Notes under the pieces: generated by a model
Told to the model about the DNA's origin: nothing
The model's input: only the letters and a program-made list of their open reading frames with translations
The model's database searches: none
Translations under genes and position numbers: made by a program
Shown: positions 31,646-41,139 of the stretch, piece by piece
How the letters are laid out: each line of letters opens with the position of its first letter
Numbering within the stretch: position 1 is the stretch's first letter
Assembly: GCA_027493055.1 (NCBI GenBank)
Contig: JAPUDO010000106.1
Coordinates: 1-45,827 of the forward strand
Direction of reading: 5' to 3'
Origin: Niabella sp.
GTDB taxonomy: Bacteria > Bacteroidota > Bacteroidia > Chitinophagales > Chitinophagaceae
DNA: 45,827 nucleotides

Positions 31646-32278
31646 ATGAATATGCAGCAATGGGTTCAAACTTTCTGGGAACAGCTAAAAGCAGTGCCCG
31701 CCCTGGAATGGGCAGGTGTTAGCTTTGGCGTGGCTGAGGTATTACTGGCAAGGGCTAATAAAATATGGCTATATCCCTGTGGTATCATATCGGTGCTGAT
31801 CTCTACGTATATATTCTTTCATTCAGGGTTGTATGCAGAAAGTGTGCTGAACCTCTATTACTTTGTGATGAGCGTTTATGGCTGGTGGTGGTGGATAAAC
31901 AGAAAAAGCCATGCAGCGCCGGAAATTACAAGGGCTGATAAAAAAGACTGGCTGACAACTATTGTAATTGTTGTGGGCGCGTTTATTATCTTATATCTTA
32001 TACTTAAGCATTTTACAGATTCTACTGTTCCTGTTTTTGACTCCTGGATAAGCGCCACTGCCTGGGCAGGTATGTGGTTGCTGGCTAAAAGGAAAATTGA
32101 AAACTGGCTCTTGCTCAATATCAGCAATGCTTTTGCAATCCCACTGCTGCTTTATAAAGGACTACCCTTATATGCTGCGCTCACTTTATTCCTGTTTATC
32201 ATTGCAGTATTGGGATATATAGACTGGAACAGAATTATTAAACAAAGAGAAAAAGAACATGCCTTTAGTTTTGAGTAA
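31646..32278 (+). CDS. pnuT: PnuC-family transporter, probably thiamine transporter PnuT
   Basis: A 210-residue membrane protein with about seven helices and the PnuC signature SVYGWWWWINRK. PnuC proteins carry vitamin precursors by facilitated diffusion; members controlled by TPP riboswitches are thiamine transporters (PnuT). ATG 31646 is chosen because the product then begins MNMQQWVQTFWEQL close to the first helix; an in-frame ATG at 31613 is nearer to the riboswitch. The stop overlaps the start of the next gene by 20 nt, so both are translated from one mRNA. Confidence 0.9.
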   Translation: MNMQQWVQTFWEQLKAVPALEWAGVSFGVAEVLLARANKIWLYPCGIISVLISTYIFFHSGLYAESVLNLYYFVMSVYGWWWWINRKSHAAPEITRADKKDWLTTIVIVVGAFIILYLILKHFTDSTVPVFDSWISATAWAGMWLLAKRKIENWLLLNISNAFAIPLLLYKGLPLYAALTLFLFIIAVLGYIDWNRIIKQREKEHAFSFE

Positions 32279-33344
32279 AGCTCAGGTAGCAAAATTAAGA
32301 AATTTGTGTGCCAGGGCTGAAGAGAAAGGAGCCTTAACCCCGGCCATACTGAAAGTTATTTACAGGGAAAAATGGTTCAAACTCTTTGTGCCCAAAGCAC
32401 TTGGCGGGCTTGAGCTAAACCTTCCTGAGGCTTTGCAATACGAAGAATACCTGGCTTATATAGATGGCAGCCTGGGATGGACGGTTACACTTTGTGCAGG
32501 CGCGAATCTTTTTTGCGGATATATAGCAAAGGAAAAAGCCTGCACCGTTTTTTCAAAAGAAAAAGTTTGCTTTGGCGGAAGCGGCGCTGCAAGCGGTGTT
32601 GCGGAGAAAGTAAAAGGCGGCTATATGGTAACGGGATACTGGAAATATGCCACGGGAGCGCCTCATCTTACTCATTTTACTGCCAACTGTATTATTGAAA
32701 AAGAAGGGAAAGTAGTTTTAAAGAAAGACGGAACGCCGCTGACGCGATCATTCTTTTTTAAGAGAAATGAAGTAACGATATTCAAAGACTGGAACACTAT
32801 GGGCCTGAAAGCTACCGCCGGTCACAGTTTCAGCGTACAGCATGTAAAGGTAAGCGATGACCGGAGCTTTATTATTGACGAAACGCATACCACCATAGAC
32901 AGAGATATTTACAAATACCCGTTCCTGCCTTTTGCAGAAGCCACTATTGCTGTAAATACCCTGGGAATGACCCATCATTTCCTGGAAGAAGCTTTGCATA
33001 TTGTTCTACAAAAGCAGCAAGGCAGGTCTGGTTATACCGGCAGTACTATTGCTGAAACGGCCATTACTGGTGCACAGCAGGAGGTGCGTAGGCTGTCGGA
33101 CCGATTTTATAAAATAATAGATCTTTCATGGAAAGAGCTTGAGCAAAACCACGCAGTCTCTAAAAAAACTACCGGTAAAATTGCAGTGCTCAGCAGGCAG
33201 CTGGTCAAAGAATGCAGGCAAAGAGTTGCGGATATTTATCCTTATTGCGGTTTGGCAGCAACAAATAATGGTACTACCATTAACAGGGTGTTCCGCGATA
33301 TTTTTACCGGCAGCCAGCACGGTTTGCTCACATTGGATTGCTAA
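32259..33344 (+). CDS. Acyl-CoA-dehydrogenase-like flavoprotein in a thiamine-regulated operon
   Basis: A 361-residue protein with the acyl-CoA dehydrogenase fold: an N-terminal helical domain (KLFVPKALGGLELNLPEALQYEEYLAYIDGSLGWTVTL), a beta domain (GSGAASGVAEKVKGGYMVTGYWKYATGAPHLTHFTANCII, then FKDWNTMGLKATAGHSFSVQHVKV) and a C-terminal four-helix domain. The sequence is closer in style to the DszC/HsaA type of flavin-dependent monooxygenases than to true fatty acyl-CoA dehydrogenases, because the usual catalytic Glu motif is not evident. It overlaps pnuT by 20 nt and is under the same TPP riboswitch, so a role in thiamine or thiamine-degradation-product metabolism is a fair hypothesis, but unproven. 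Confidence 0.8.
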   Translation: MPLVLSKAQVAKLRNLCARAEEKGALTPAILKVIYREKWFKLFVPKALGGLELNLPEALQYEEYLAYIDGSLGWTVTLCAGANLFCGYIAKEKACTVFSKEKVCFGGSGAASGVAEKVKGGYMVTGYWKYATGAPHLTHFTANCIIEKEGKVVLKKDGTPLTRSFFFKRNEVTIFKDWNTMGLKATAGHSFSVQHVKVSDDRSFIIDETHTTIDRDIYKYPFLPFAEATIAVNTLGMTHHFLEEALHIVLQKQQGRSGYTGSTIAETAITGAQQEVRRLSDRFYKIIDLSWKELEQNHAVSKKTTGKIAVLSRQLVKECRQRVADIYPYCGLAATNNGTTINRVFRDIFTGSQHGLLTLDC

Positions 33345-35548
33345 AACTCTTTTGCCAGCTTTTTAATATCGCCTGCAATACGGCTGATAAAGAGAAACTG
33401 GTCCACGACCGGTTTAAGCGCAACGATCATTTTTCTTGTTTCTGTATCCACCAGGCCCTGCTGCAGTTCCCTGCGCCGTTTGGTCACCAGCTCGTCCAGC
33501 TCTTCCTTCAGCTCTACAGGCGCGTGGTGTTTTATTTCATTTACCGCTTTATGTTCTATCATTGAAATAGATTCATTGAGTTCTGCTACCACATCTTCTT
33601 TAATGGACTGGAAATCTTCGTCAGTGTATTGTTGTTTAAAGTTCCTGGCTAAAGCTCCGAGCGATACAATATGGGAGTTTAATGTATAGATCAGCACTAC
33701 TATCTGGTGTATCTTTTTGATGTCGCCCTGCTTGCTCTTAGGCTCATTCATCATACGCGTAAAACCACCTGATAAATTGGCCTGCTCAATAAAAGCATCT
33801 TTACGGCTCAGCCTGTAGTCAAGATCGGTTAAAATACCTGTTGAAAAACTGGTAGCCACTGTCTCGAAATAATGTTTCGACTTTTCTAATGCGTTGATAA
33901 TATAAGTATTGATCTGCATTTTTTCCCATGAGGGCACCAGCACATAAGCAGCTATAAAAGCAATAACGGAACCTACCAAGGTATCAATCAGTCTGCTTTT
34001 AAATATCTCATAAAAATTGTGGCTGTTGAGCAGGTAGAAAAATATCATGATATATGCCGTCATAAAAATGACACTTACCAGGTATTTGGTGCGCATAAAG
34101 CTGTAAGTGATGATCATCAGCAATATCAGAGCTGCAAACTTCCCGTTTTGTGTGGGAATGATATAAAGTAACGCCAGTCCTCCCAATGCGCCTACGAAAG
34201 TACCCAAAAGCCTTTGGTAATTTCTTTGCCGGGTAACACTATAGGTAGGTTTCAAAATCACAATGATGGTAAGCAGCACCCAGTAGCTGTATTGCAAATG
34301 CAGCGCATGTGCCACTATGTAGCCTAAAACGCAGGCCAGCGTAACCCGTATGGAATGCCGGAAGCTGTTTGATTTTAAAGAGAAATTCTCTTTCAGAATT
34401 TCAATGTCAAGGTCTGTTTTAGTAACAAAGTGGTCGTAATCGCCCGATAGCTGATACTCTTTGACCTTTTTATTATCGTAGCGTGTATAATGGTGCAAAG
34501 TGTAAATACGAAGTGTGATCTCTTCCACCGATTGCATGAGTTTGCGCATGTTCACAAGCGCGTCAAAAGTTTCGGGTTTCCTGTACTGGTGTGCAAAAGC
34601 ATCGAAACGGGCTTGCAATGTTTTAAGCTCATTATTCAGTTTTCTTGAAGCTCTTGAGGGGCGGCCACTTTGTACAGACAGTCCGATATGATGTAATTCC
34701 TCTGCAACTACATAGATCATCCGCTGAAAGTCATTCAGGATGCCACTTTCGTCAAAACGTTTGTGCATCGCTTCGTAATTGTAATAAGTTGCTGAAGATT
34801 TCTCAAACAGATCAATGGACTCAATAAATATTACCAGGAGGGTACGGCCGGTCAGCGTTGATTCTTTTACAATATTCCGGCTTTTGAAAAGCATTTCACG
34901 TAAAAGGGTCTGCTTTTCCTGTATCTGCTGCTGCTGCTCCATCAGTTTTTTATAGATGGCATTATAGTCGGCCTCTTTATTGTAGAACAAAGCCCTCGTT
35001 CCAAAATAATCTGCAATGGAAAGTATGCTATCTCCCAATGCCTGCTGGATCACCTTATAAGGACGTACGCCAAACAATGCCAGGCTTAACAGCATGTACC
35101 AGCAACCCCCGGCTATCAGGAACAGGCTGTGAAGCAGAATATCCGTTCCTTTTGCATGAAAATCAAGGCTCAGGATCATGATCAGCATACCTGCAAAGCC
35201 AATAGAATTAACTCTTGCGCCATATACGCCAATAACACTCAGTATAAAACAGAATATCGCTATCTCCAGCCCAAGCACTACAGGATGCTTATTGATAAGC
35301 CCGGTGATAAGAGATACAAAAAAGATAAGCCCGGCTGTTATAAGCATTCCGTTACGCCGCTGATGGATAGGTCCCGGAATATCTGAAGCGCTTACTGCCA
35401 TGGCCCCCATTGAAAGAATAAGCCCTATTTCTAATTTCCCGAAATAGCTTAGTACAATAGCAGGAAGAGTGATGCCGATAGTAATTCGTATAGCCTCATT
35501 AAAATAATAGCTGCTTATAAATTTTTTATATTCTTTTATATAATCCAC
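33341..35548 (-). CDS. FUSC family membrane protein (YccS/fusaric-acid-resistance-like)
   Basis: A 735-residue protein with two copies of a membrane block of about 5-6 helices (for example IGITLPAIVLSYFGKLEIGLILSMGAMAVSASD near the N-terminus and VTLACVLGYIVAHALHLQYSYWVLLTIIVILKPTYS near the middle), each followed by a long cytoplasmic helical region. The PTYSVTRQRNYQRLLGTFVGALGG segment is the FUSC hallmark. These proteins are thought to be exporters of aromatic acids or other small organics. The start is GTG at 35548. Its end overlaps the convergent flavoprotein gene by 4 nt. Confidence 0.9.
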   Translation of the reverse strand: MDYIKEYKKFISSYYFNEAIRITIGITLPAIVLSYFGKLEIGLILSMGAMAVSASDIPGPIHQRRNGMLITAGLIFFVSLITGLINKHPVVLGLEIAIFCFILSVIGVYGARVNSIGFAGMLIMILSLDFHAKGTDILLHSLFLIAGGCWYMLLSLALFGVRPYKVIQQALGDSILSIADYFGTRALFYNKEADYNAIYKKLMEQQQQIQEKQTLLREMLFKSRNIVKESTLTGRTLLVIFIESIDLFEKSSATYYNYEAMHKRFDESGILNDFQRMIYVVAEELHHIGLSVQSGRPSRASRKLNNELKTLQARFDAFAHQYRKPETFDALVNMRKLMQSVEEITLRIYTLHHYTRYDNKKVKEYQLSGDYDHFVTKTDLDIEILKENFSLKSNSFRHSIRVTLACVLGYIVAHALHLQYSYWVLLTIIVILKPTYSVTRQRNYQRLLGTFVGALGGLALLYIIPTQNGKFAALILLMIITYSFMRTKYLVSVIFMTAYIMIFFYLLNSHNFYEIFKSRLIDTLVGSVIAFIAAYVLVPSWEKMQINTYIINALEKSKHYFETVATSFSTGILTDLDYRLSRKDAFIEQANLSGGFTRMMNEPKSKQGDIKKIHQIVVLIYTLNSHIVSLGALARNFKQQYTDEDFQSIKEDVVAELNESISMIEHKAVNEIKHHAPVELKEELDELVTKRRRELQQGLVDTETRKMIVALKPVVDQFLFISRIAGDIKKLAKEF

Positions 35549-35622
35549 CTGGCAAAATTAATACGCATTGATGGAACAGCAGCCTCCTAAATTTATTTGA
35601 ATCACCAAGGCCTGAATTTTAA

Positions 35623-35772
35623 TTATTTTTTTAATGCCTTTTCAAAAAAAGGCAGCATCTCTTTTTCACTATTAGTTACTTTCACAATATTTTTTTCTTT
35701 GTAGTTGCTGCCGCCATTACAGGATAATAATACTGTGGCAAGAATGGTTATTACTTTGTAGAATAGCTTCAT
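35623..35772 (-). CDS. Short putative lipoprotein (49 residues)
   Basis: A small gene from ATG 35772 to TAA 35623. The product starts MKLFYKVITILATVLLSCNGG, a clear lipoprotein signal with lipobox LLSC (Cys18), and ends with about 30 charged residues (SNYKEKNIVKVTNSEKEMLP, then FFEKALKK). It begins 18 nt after the stop of the dipeptide epimerase on the same strand and is probably translated from the same mRNA. It could be a complete small lipoprotein or the 5' remnant of a larger gene, since the frame closes in an AT-rich run of A residues where a frameshift is easy. Confidence 0.6.
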   Translation of the reverse strand: MKLFYKVITILATVLLSCNGGSNYKEKNIVKVTNSEKEMLPFFEKALKK

Positions 35773-35790
35773 CGGTTTAAATGTGTTTTT

Positions 35791-36867
35791 TTACTTTAAC
35801 CTTGCCCCAATTCCCGGTATATCCGGCACTTCAATGATCCCGTTATCTTTATAAATAATACCGCCTTCTACTGGATCTTCACTAAACATCAGTGCGGTAT
35901 CAAAATCATAATAGGTAATATTGTTGCTGCATAAAGCCAGGTGCGCAAAAGCAGTCATGGCAATTCTTGATTCTAAAAAGGCGCCTATCTGTATTTCCAT
36001 GTTTGCTGCTTCTGCAAGCTGTATCATTTTTAAAGCTTTGAAAATACCACCGCTTTTGCCCAGCTTAATATTGATGCGGTCGCAGGCCTTTAAATCAATC
36101 AGCCTTTGAGCATCGTTGTGATCACAACAACTTTCATCGCTCATTATGAGAATAGGGCTTTGCTTTTTTACTTCCGGCAACTGCATAAAAGCCCATCTTG
36201 GTAAAGGCTCTTCGCAATGCTGTATATTAAGAGGTGCGAGGGCATTCAGCGTTTCAATTGCTTCCTCAAAACCCCATCCCTGGTTGGCATCTACTCTTAT
36301 GGGTATATCGTAACCTACGGCTTCGCGGATGGCTTTGATCCGCAGTACATCTTCTTTGCCGTTCTTTCCTATTTTCACTTTAATAACAGGAAAACCGGCT
36401 TCTTTAATTTTTAATGCATCCACAGCCATTTTGGCCGAATCTGCCACACTTACTGTATAGTCTGTGGCAATGATTTTATTTTTTGATCCTCCCAGGAACC
36501 GGTACAAAGGCTGTTCTGCGTTTTGAGCAGCGATATCATACAGGGCCATATCAAAAGCGCTTTTGATACTGTTGTTGCCATAGATTATTTTGTCCAGCTC
36601 ACTCATACGTTCTTCAACCTGTAAAGCGTCTTTGCCTATCCACACTTTTTCAAAATACTTACCCACTACCAGCCCCGTATCAGCGCTTTCTCCATTAATG
36701 CTCATAAAAGGGCTGCATTCTCCCCAGCCGGTTATGCCTTCATTGGTGTGAATCATTACCACTACATTATCGGCACTAAAAACAGGGCCTAATGAAATAA
36801 TGAACGGTTCTTTAAGCGGAACAGAGAGCTTGATGAGCTCTATTTTAGTAATTGTAGCCTTGTCCAT
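35791..36867 (-). CDS. Dipeptide epimerase (L-Ala-D/L-Glu epimerase), enolase superfamily
   Basis: A 358-residue enzyme of the muconate-lactonizing subgroup. Catalytic and metal ligands are in place: K163-V-K165, D193 (RVDANQGW), E219 (CEEP), D244 (MSDES) and K268 (KLGKSGG). The D321-F-D323 motif marks the dipeptide epimerase branch, in which it binds the substrate's alpha-ammonium group. It converts L-Ala-D-Glu (from peptidoglycan recycling) to L-Ala-L-Glu for further breakdown. It is followed by a tiny lipoprotein gene in the same operon. Confidence 0.93.
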   Translation of the reverse strand: MDKATITKIELIKLSVPLKEPFIISLGPVFSADNVVVMIHTNEGITGWGECSPFMSINGESADTGLVVGKYFEKVWIGKDALQVEERMSELDKIIYGNNSIKSAFDMALYDIAAQNAEQPLYRFLGGSKNKIIATDYTVSVADSAKMAVDALKIKEAGFPVIKVKIGKNGKEDVLRIKAIREAVGYDIPIRVDANQGWGFEEAIETLNALAPLNIQHCEEPLPRWAFMQLPEVKKQSPILIMSDESCCDHNDAQRLIDLKACDRINIKLGKSGGIFKALKMIQLAEAANMEIQIGAFLESRIAMTAFAHLALCSNNITYYDFDTALMFSEDPVEGGIIYKDNGIIEVPDIPGIGARLK

Positions 36868-37023
36868 ATCCTAAAAGTAGGAAAGAAATTGCCTGAAACA
36901 GAGGGTGTATGGCATTTTATTTTCAGGGTTTCAAAGGATCGGCAATATAGAAATACAAGGTGTACCGGTCCGGATAAAATCTTATGGTCTAAAAACCTGT
37001 ATCAACATTTTTGAGCTATTCAT

Positions 37024-37055
37024 AAAAAAAGACAAGCTGTAAAGCGTGTCTTTTT
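37024..37055 (-). terminator. Terminator of the S46 peptidase gene
   Basis: AAAAAGACA and TGTCTTTTT pair around a loop that itself contains AGC/GCG; on the minus strand it ends in a run of seven T residues. It lies 23 nt after the stop. Confidence 0.75.
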
Positions 37056-37077
37056 CTTCCTGATTTTATAGCTGCTC

Positions 37078-39225
37078 TTATGGTACCAGCTTCAGCTCTT
37101 TAATGATATGAGAGGCGCCGCCCAGCTTATCTATGCACCATAGTACATAACGTATGTCCACATTAATAGTGCGGTTCAGGTTTTTATCGAAGGCCAGCTT
37201 ATGGCTCAGCGCTTCGTAGTTACCATCAAAAGCAAGGCCAATCAGCTCTCCGCTACCATTAATAACAGGTGAGCCCGAATTGCCGCCGGTAATATCGTTG
37301 GAGCTAATAAAGTTTATCACCAGATCCTTACGCGCCGGGTCGGCATACCGGCCAAAATCTTTTTTCTTAAAAAGCTCTATCTGCTTTGCAGGAAGATCAA
37401 ATTCATAATCCCCGGCTATATATTTCTCCAATACACCTTTTGAAGTAGTTACATAATCGTAATAAACAGCATCTTTGGGATGATAGGATTTTACCTGGCC
37501 ATAGCTGGCACGCATGGTAAAGGTAGCGTCGGGGTACATAAGCTTTGCTTTAGCCGGGTCCATTGCCATTACCCCTTTAAGATAAAGCCTGCCGTAATCG
37601 TTGTTCTTAGTAGTGAACTGTTGAAACAGCGGGTCGAACCTTTCCTTGTAATTATTAACAAAAGCGGCAGCATGTTTAACAGCGGGGTCATTGCTTACGG
37701 CTGACAGGCTGGTAAGGGTGCTCCATCTTGCATTATCAAAAATGATAGTGTTCTTAAAAATATCTGCCGCATATTTTTTATAAGTGGCAGGGTCATTTAA
37801 CGGCCCGTATTTTTGTTGCAACTCCTCAAAAAATCCTTTAGGATGCTGTTCCTTATTTACATTTTCATAGAACATTTGTGTAGAAGCAGCCAGGATATTT
37901 TCGTCTGATGTTTTATCCTCTGCTTCAAGAAAGGCGGTCCTTTTGATGTTTAGCTGATTTCTAACAGAGTCTGTATTATCTGTGGGGCCATTTGCCGCCT
38001 GGCGTATGCTATTGGCAAGAACTACAAGGGGCGAGCCTAAAATACCTTCGTTCAGGTACACCCGTTCTTCTGCATAAGGCTTCCATTCATCATAGGCTTT
38101 AGCCCAGTCTGCAAACAGGTTTTGATATTCCGGTTTTCCTTTTGCCCAGGCAGTGAACTTATCTTCGGCAGCCTTTTTCTGTCCATAGACATCATACTTT
38201 AACAGTTGTTTGGTTTCGCCATCAAAGAACTTCCAATAGTTGGCAATGCCTGCGTAGCTGGATGCCATTTTGAGCTTGATTGCGGGGTCTTTTTTCATTT
38301 CCCCGAACATGTATTTGAGGCGCATATCGCGCAGCTTTACAAGCGTAGGATTGTTTACTTCTGTTGCCAGTTTAATGCCATAAGAAGATTCATAGCGGTT
38401 GGTGCCACCCGGATATCCCCATATCATGGCAAAATCATTTTCTTTTACACCTTTTAACGAAATAGGAAGGAACCATTTGGGTTTATACGGAACATTAGCG
38501 GCGTCATAGGTGGCAGGCTTATTATTTTTGTTAGCGTAAACCCTGAAAACAGAGTAATCGCCAGTATGCCTGGGCCATTCCCAGTTGTCAGTGTCCCCGC
38601 CGAATTTACCTACGCTTTCAGGAGGAGTGCCTACCAGGCGGATATCTTTATATATTTCGTACACAAAAGCCAGGAACTGATTTCCTTTAAATACCGGGCT
38701 TACGCGGCACTCAATACTGTTATCAGCATTGCTAAGCCTTTTATTAATAGCACTTAAGACCTGGGTCTGTTTCGCAGCCCTTTCGGCTCCTGATAGCCTG
38801 CCTAAAGCGGCATCCACTTCTTTGGTTACATCTTCTATACGCAGCAAAAACTGAACAGTAAGGGCTGTTTTGATTTCTTCGGCTTTATTTTTTGCATAAA
38901 AGCCATCGCGCAGGTAATTATGATCTACTGTGCTGGCTGCTGCAATAGCGCCATAGCCGCAGTGGTGGTTGGTGAATATGAGGCCTTCAGCGCTCACCAT
39001 CTCGCCGGTGCATCCGCCACCAAAAATAATAATAGCGTCTTTCAGCGAATTTTTGTTTACACTGTACAATTGCTCTTTGGAAAGTTTTAAACCTTTCTTT
39101 ACCATATCATTGTAAACCTGCTGGCCTAATAAATGAGGCAGCCACATACCTTCATCTGCAAAGGATTTGAACACTGATGATAACAGCACCAGTATTACAA
39201 CAAGAGATCTTTTAAACATTATCAT
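37078..39225 (-). CDS. S46 family dipeptidyl peptidase, DPP7-like
   Basis: A periplasmic serine exopeptidase of about 715 residues that removes dipeptides from peptide N-termini, a key step for proteolytic Bacteroidota. The chymotrypsin-like triad motifs are present: His in TNHHCGYGA, Asp near GDTDNWEWPRHTGD and Ser in GGNSGSPVING. In the S1 pocket loop the sequence is LAFDGNYEA; a Gly here is typical of DPP7 (hydrophobic P1), whereas DPP11 has Arg (recalled family rule). The start is placed at ATG 39225, giving MIMFKRSLVVILVLLSSVFKSFA as signal peptide; codons further upstream overlap a TATCTTCG promoter-like box. Confidence 0.93.
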   Translation of the reverse strand: MIMFKRSLVVILVLLSSVFKSFADEGMWLPHLLGQQVYNDMVKKGLKLSKEQLYSVNKNSLKDAIIIFGGGCTGEMVSAEGLIFTNHHCGYGAIAAASTVDHNYLRDGFYAKNKAEEIKTALTVQFLLRIEDVTKEVDAALGRLSGAERAAKQTQVLSAINKRLSNADNSIECRVSPVFKGNQFLAFVYEIYKDIRLVGTPPESVGKFGGDTDNWEWPRHTGDYSVFRVYANKNNKPATYDAANVPYKPKWFLPISLKGVKENDFAMIWGYPGGTNRYESSYGIKLATEVNNPTLVKLRDMRLKYMFGEMKKDPAIKLKMASSYAGIANYWKFFDGETKQLLKYDVYGQKKAAEDKFTAWAKGKPEYQNLFADWAKAYDEWKPYAEERVYLNEGILGSPLVVLANSIRQAANGPTDNTDSVRNQLNIKRTAFLEAEDKTSDENILAASTQMFYENVNKEQHPKGFFEELQQKYGPLNDPATYKKYAADIFKNTIIFDNARWSTLTSLSAVSNDPAVKHAAAFVNNYKERFDPLFQQFTTKNNDYGRLYLKGVMAMDPAKAKLMYPDATFTMRASYGQVKSYHPKDAVYYDYVTTSKGVLEKYIAGDYEFDLPAKQIELFKKKDFGRYADPARKDLVINFISSNDITGGNSGSPVINGSGELIGLAFDGNYEALSHKLAFDKNLNRTINVDIRYVLWCIDKLGGASHIIKELKLVP

Positions 39226-39354
39226 ATTATTAGTATTGAAATATAAAGCGAAGATAATAAGCCATTCTATTGACCGCCAAACATACAAAGAAAACCGAAG
39301 GCATTATAATTGATTTTATTTACAATATATTCGCAAACAAAATTTAAAAACTGC

Positions 39355-39792
39355 ATGTGTTTACCGGCAAAACATTTAAAAGTAAAAACCTCAACTATTC
39401 CACAATCAGGTAAAGGTCTTTTTGTGACAGTTGATGTTCCCAGGGGTGCTATGATAACGGAATATGTAGGACGCAGGGCTACATGGAACGATGTGGAAGA
39501 CGATGCGGACAACCCTTATATTTATTATATTGATGATGCCAATGTGATAGATGCCTCAAAAGACCTGAAGTCTTTTGGCCGTTATGCCAATGATGCTGCA
39601 GGTCTTACCAGGGTGCCGGGGTTAAAAAACAATGCCGAATACGAAGAGCAGGGCAATCGTGTTTTTATAAAAGCCAAAGCCCATATTGCTGCCGGCAGCG
39701 AAATTTTTGTTGCTTACGGCAAAGATTACTGGAAGCAGGTTCGTGAAAATATTAAGATTGATGCAGCCGGAAAAAAGAAAGCGGCAAAATAA
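39355..39792 (+). CDS. SET domain protein
   Basis: A 145-residue single SET domain, a fold known for protein lysine methyltransferases. The start is ATG 39355 (MCLPAKHLKVKTSTIPQSGKGLF). Motifs include GKGLFVTVDVPRGAMITEYVG at the N-terminus, FGRYANDA (the pseudoknot N-H/N-D site) and the C-terminal GSEIFVAYGKDYW, where the Tyr contributes to the active site. No pre- or post-SET Cys clusters are present. Bacterial homologues are rarely characterised; substrate is unknown. It is divergent from the S46 peptidase gene. Confidence 0.9.
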   Translation: MCLPAKHLKVKTSTIPQSGKGLFVTVDVPRGAMITEYVGRRATWNDVEDDADNPYIYYIDDANVIDASKDLKSFGRYANDAAGLTRVPGLKNNAEYEEQGNRVFIKAKAHIAAGSEIFVAYGKDYWKQVRENIKIDAAGKKKAAK

Positions 39793-40004
39793 TATCCATA
39801 TAATTATGGGATCTGTTGCGTATTTGTGCTGTAAAATATAGTTATCATTCATTAGCTGAAGAGCGAAGGGTTGGTTTCGGCAATCGCTCAAATGGAGTTC
39901 CCCCTCAGAAACAGTTATGTATAGACAATTTGGGTTGTAAATATTACATCTCTTCCTGGATGTGTCTGCACACGTTATTTGACTTTTGCTTTGAGCCTTC
40001 GGCT

Positions 40005-40012
40005 TATCTTTG
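40005..40012 (+). promoter_or_regulatory. Promoter -7 box of obg (TATCTTTG)
   Basis: A perfect TAnnTTTG with TTTTG about 16 nt upstream. A TTG inside this box begins an open frame in phase with obg, but it cannot be the start because it lies within the promoter. Confidence 0.7.
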
Positions 40013-40033
40013 CCGCATATTAATTATCAGAAC

Positions 40034-41035
40034 GTGGAGAAGAGCAATTTTGTAGACCAGATACGTGTTTTTTGCCGCAGCGGCCATGGTGGCGCAGGCA
40101 TCAAGCATTTTTTACGTGATAAGTTCACGGCCAAAGGTGGGCCCGATGGTGGTGACGGCGGGCGCGGAGCGCATATTATTTTGCGTGGCAACCGCAATCT
40201 GTGGACCTTGCTGCATTTGCGCTATCATAAAAATGTGCTGGCCGAGGACGGGGAAAATGGCGGTCATAATAAATGTACGGGCCGCAGCGGTAAAGATATT
40301 ATACTGGAAGTTCCGCTGGGAACGGTTGCTATGGATGAAGAAACCGGTGAAAAAGAGGCCGAAGTGCTGGAAGACGGACAGGAAGTGATCTGGATGCCCG
40401 GGGGTAAAGGAGGGCTGGGCAATCATAACTTTGCCACGCCTACCAACCAGGCGCCCGAATATGCACAGCCTGGTATGCCCGGTGAGGAAGGATGGAAGGT
40501 GCTGGAGCTGAAAGTGCTGGCAGACGTAGGCTTAGTGGGATTCCCTAATGCCGGAAAATCTACTTTGCTATCTGTAATCACTGCTGCCAAACCCAAAATA
40601 GCCGATTACGCATTTACCACTATTACACCTAACCTGGGTATTGTTGAATACCGTGATGGAAGAAGCTTCTGCATTGCCGATCTTCCGGGAATTATAGAGG
40701 GCGCAGCCGAAGGGCGGGGTCTGGGCCATCGCTTTTTAAGGCATATTGAGCGCAATCCCGTTTTACTTTTTTTAATTCCTGCGGACAGTAAAGACCACCG
40801 GAAAGAGTTTGAGATACTACTGAATGAACTGCAGCAGTACAATGAAGAACTGCTACATAAAGAAATGCTTATTGCCATCAGCAAAAGCGATATGCTGGAT
40901 GATGAGCTGAAAGAAGCCATCAGCGCCGAAATGCCTGCTGAGATTCCGCATTACTTCATCTCTTCAGTAGCACAAAAAGGGTTGGTAGAACTGAAAGATG
41001 CTTTGTGGAAGGCATTGAATAAAGAAGAAGAATAG
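40034..41035 (+). CDS. obg: GTPase Obg/CgtA
   Basis: A 333-residue ribosome-assembly GTPase. The Gly-rich Obg domain (about 1-160: [25 protein letters not shown], then [17 protein letters not shown]) is followed by the G domain with G1 [10 protein letters not shown]3 [16 protein letters not shown] and the G4-like motif AISKSD. Start is GTG 40034 (VEKSNFVDQ), 22 nt after the -7 box. The C-terminal OCT domain is absent, as in many Bacteroidota. The G4 motif reads SKSD where NKxD is usual, a substitution worth noting. Confidence 0.96.
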   Translation: MEKSNFVDQIRVFCRSGHGGAGIKHFLRDKFTAKGGPDGGDGGRGAHIILRGNRNLWTLLHLRYHKNVLAEDGENGGHNKCTGRSGKDIILEVPLGTVAMDEETGEKEAEVLEDGQEVIWMPGGKGGLGNHNFATPTNQAPEYAQPGMPGEEGWKVLELKVLADVGLVGFPNAGKSTLLSVITAAKPKIADYAFTTITPNLGIVEYRDGRSFCIADLPGIIEGAAEGRGLGHRFLRHIERNPVLLFLIPADSKDHRKEFEILLNELQQYNEELLHKEMLIAISKSDMLDDELKEAISAEMPAEIPHYFISSVAQKGLVELKDALWKALNKEEE

Positions 41036-41086
41036 CCAGAGCATATTTTGAAAACTCCTGGCTGGCCCTGACAATACGAAAATAAT

Positions 41087-41112
41087 AAAGCCCGGCAAAT
41101 GCTCCGGGCTTT
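41087..41112. terminator. Bidirectional terminator between obg and the GH31 gene
   Basis: AAAGCCCGG / CCGGGCTTT, a perfect 9-bp stem with short loop, lies between the convergent stops at 41035 and 41140. Confidence 0.8.
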
Positions 41113-41139
41113 AACAGATAAGATATAGGTAATAATAGC

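Noticed and set aside
39226-39288. Upstream extension of the S46 peptidase start to 39288
   Set aside because: It would place 21 residues before a standard signal peptide and would overlap the promoter-like TATCTTCG box.
40010-40033. TTG start for obg upstream of GTG 40034
   Set aside because: The TTG lies inside the -7 promoter box TATCTTTG, so it would not be in the transcript.
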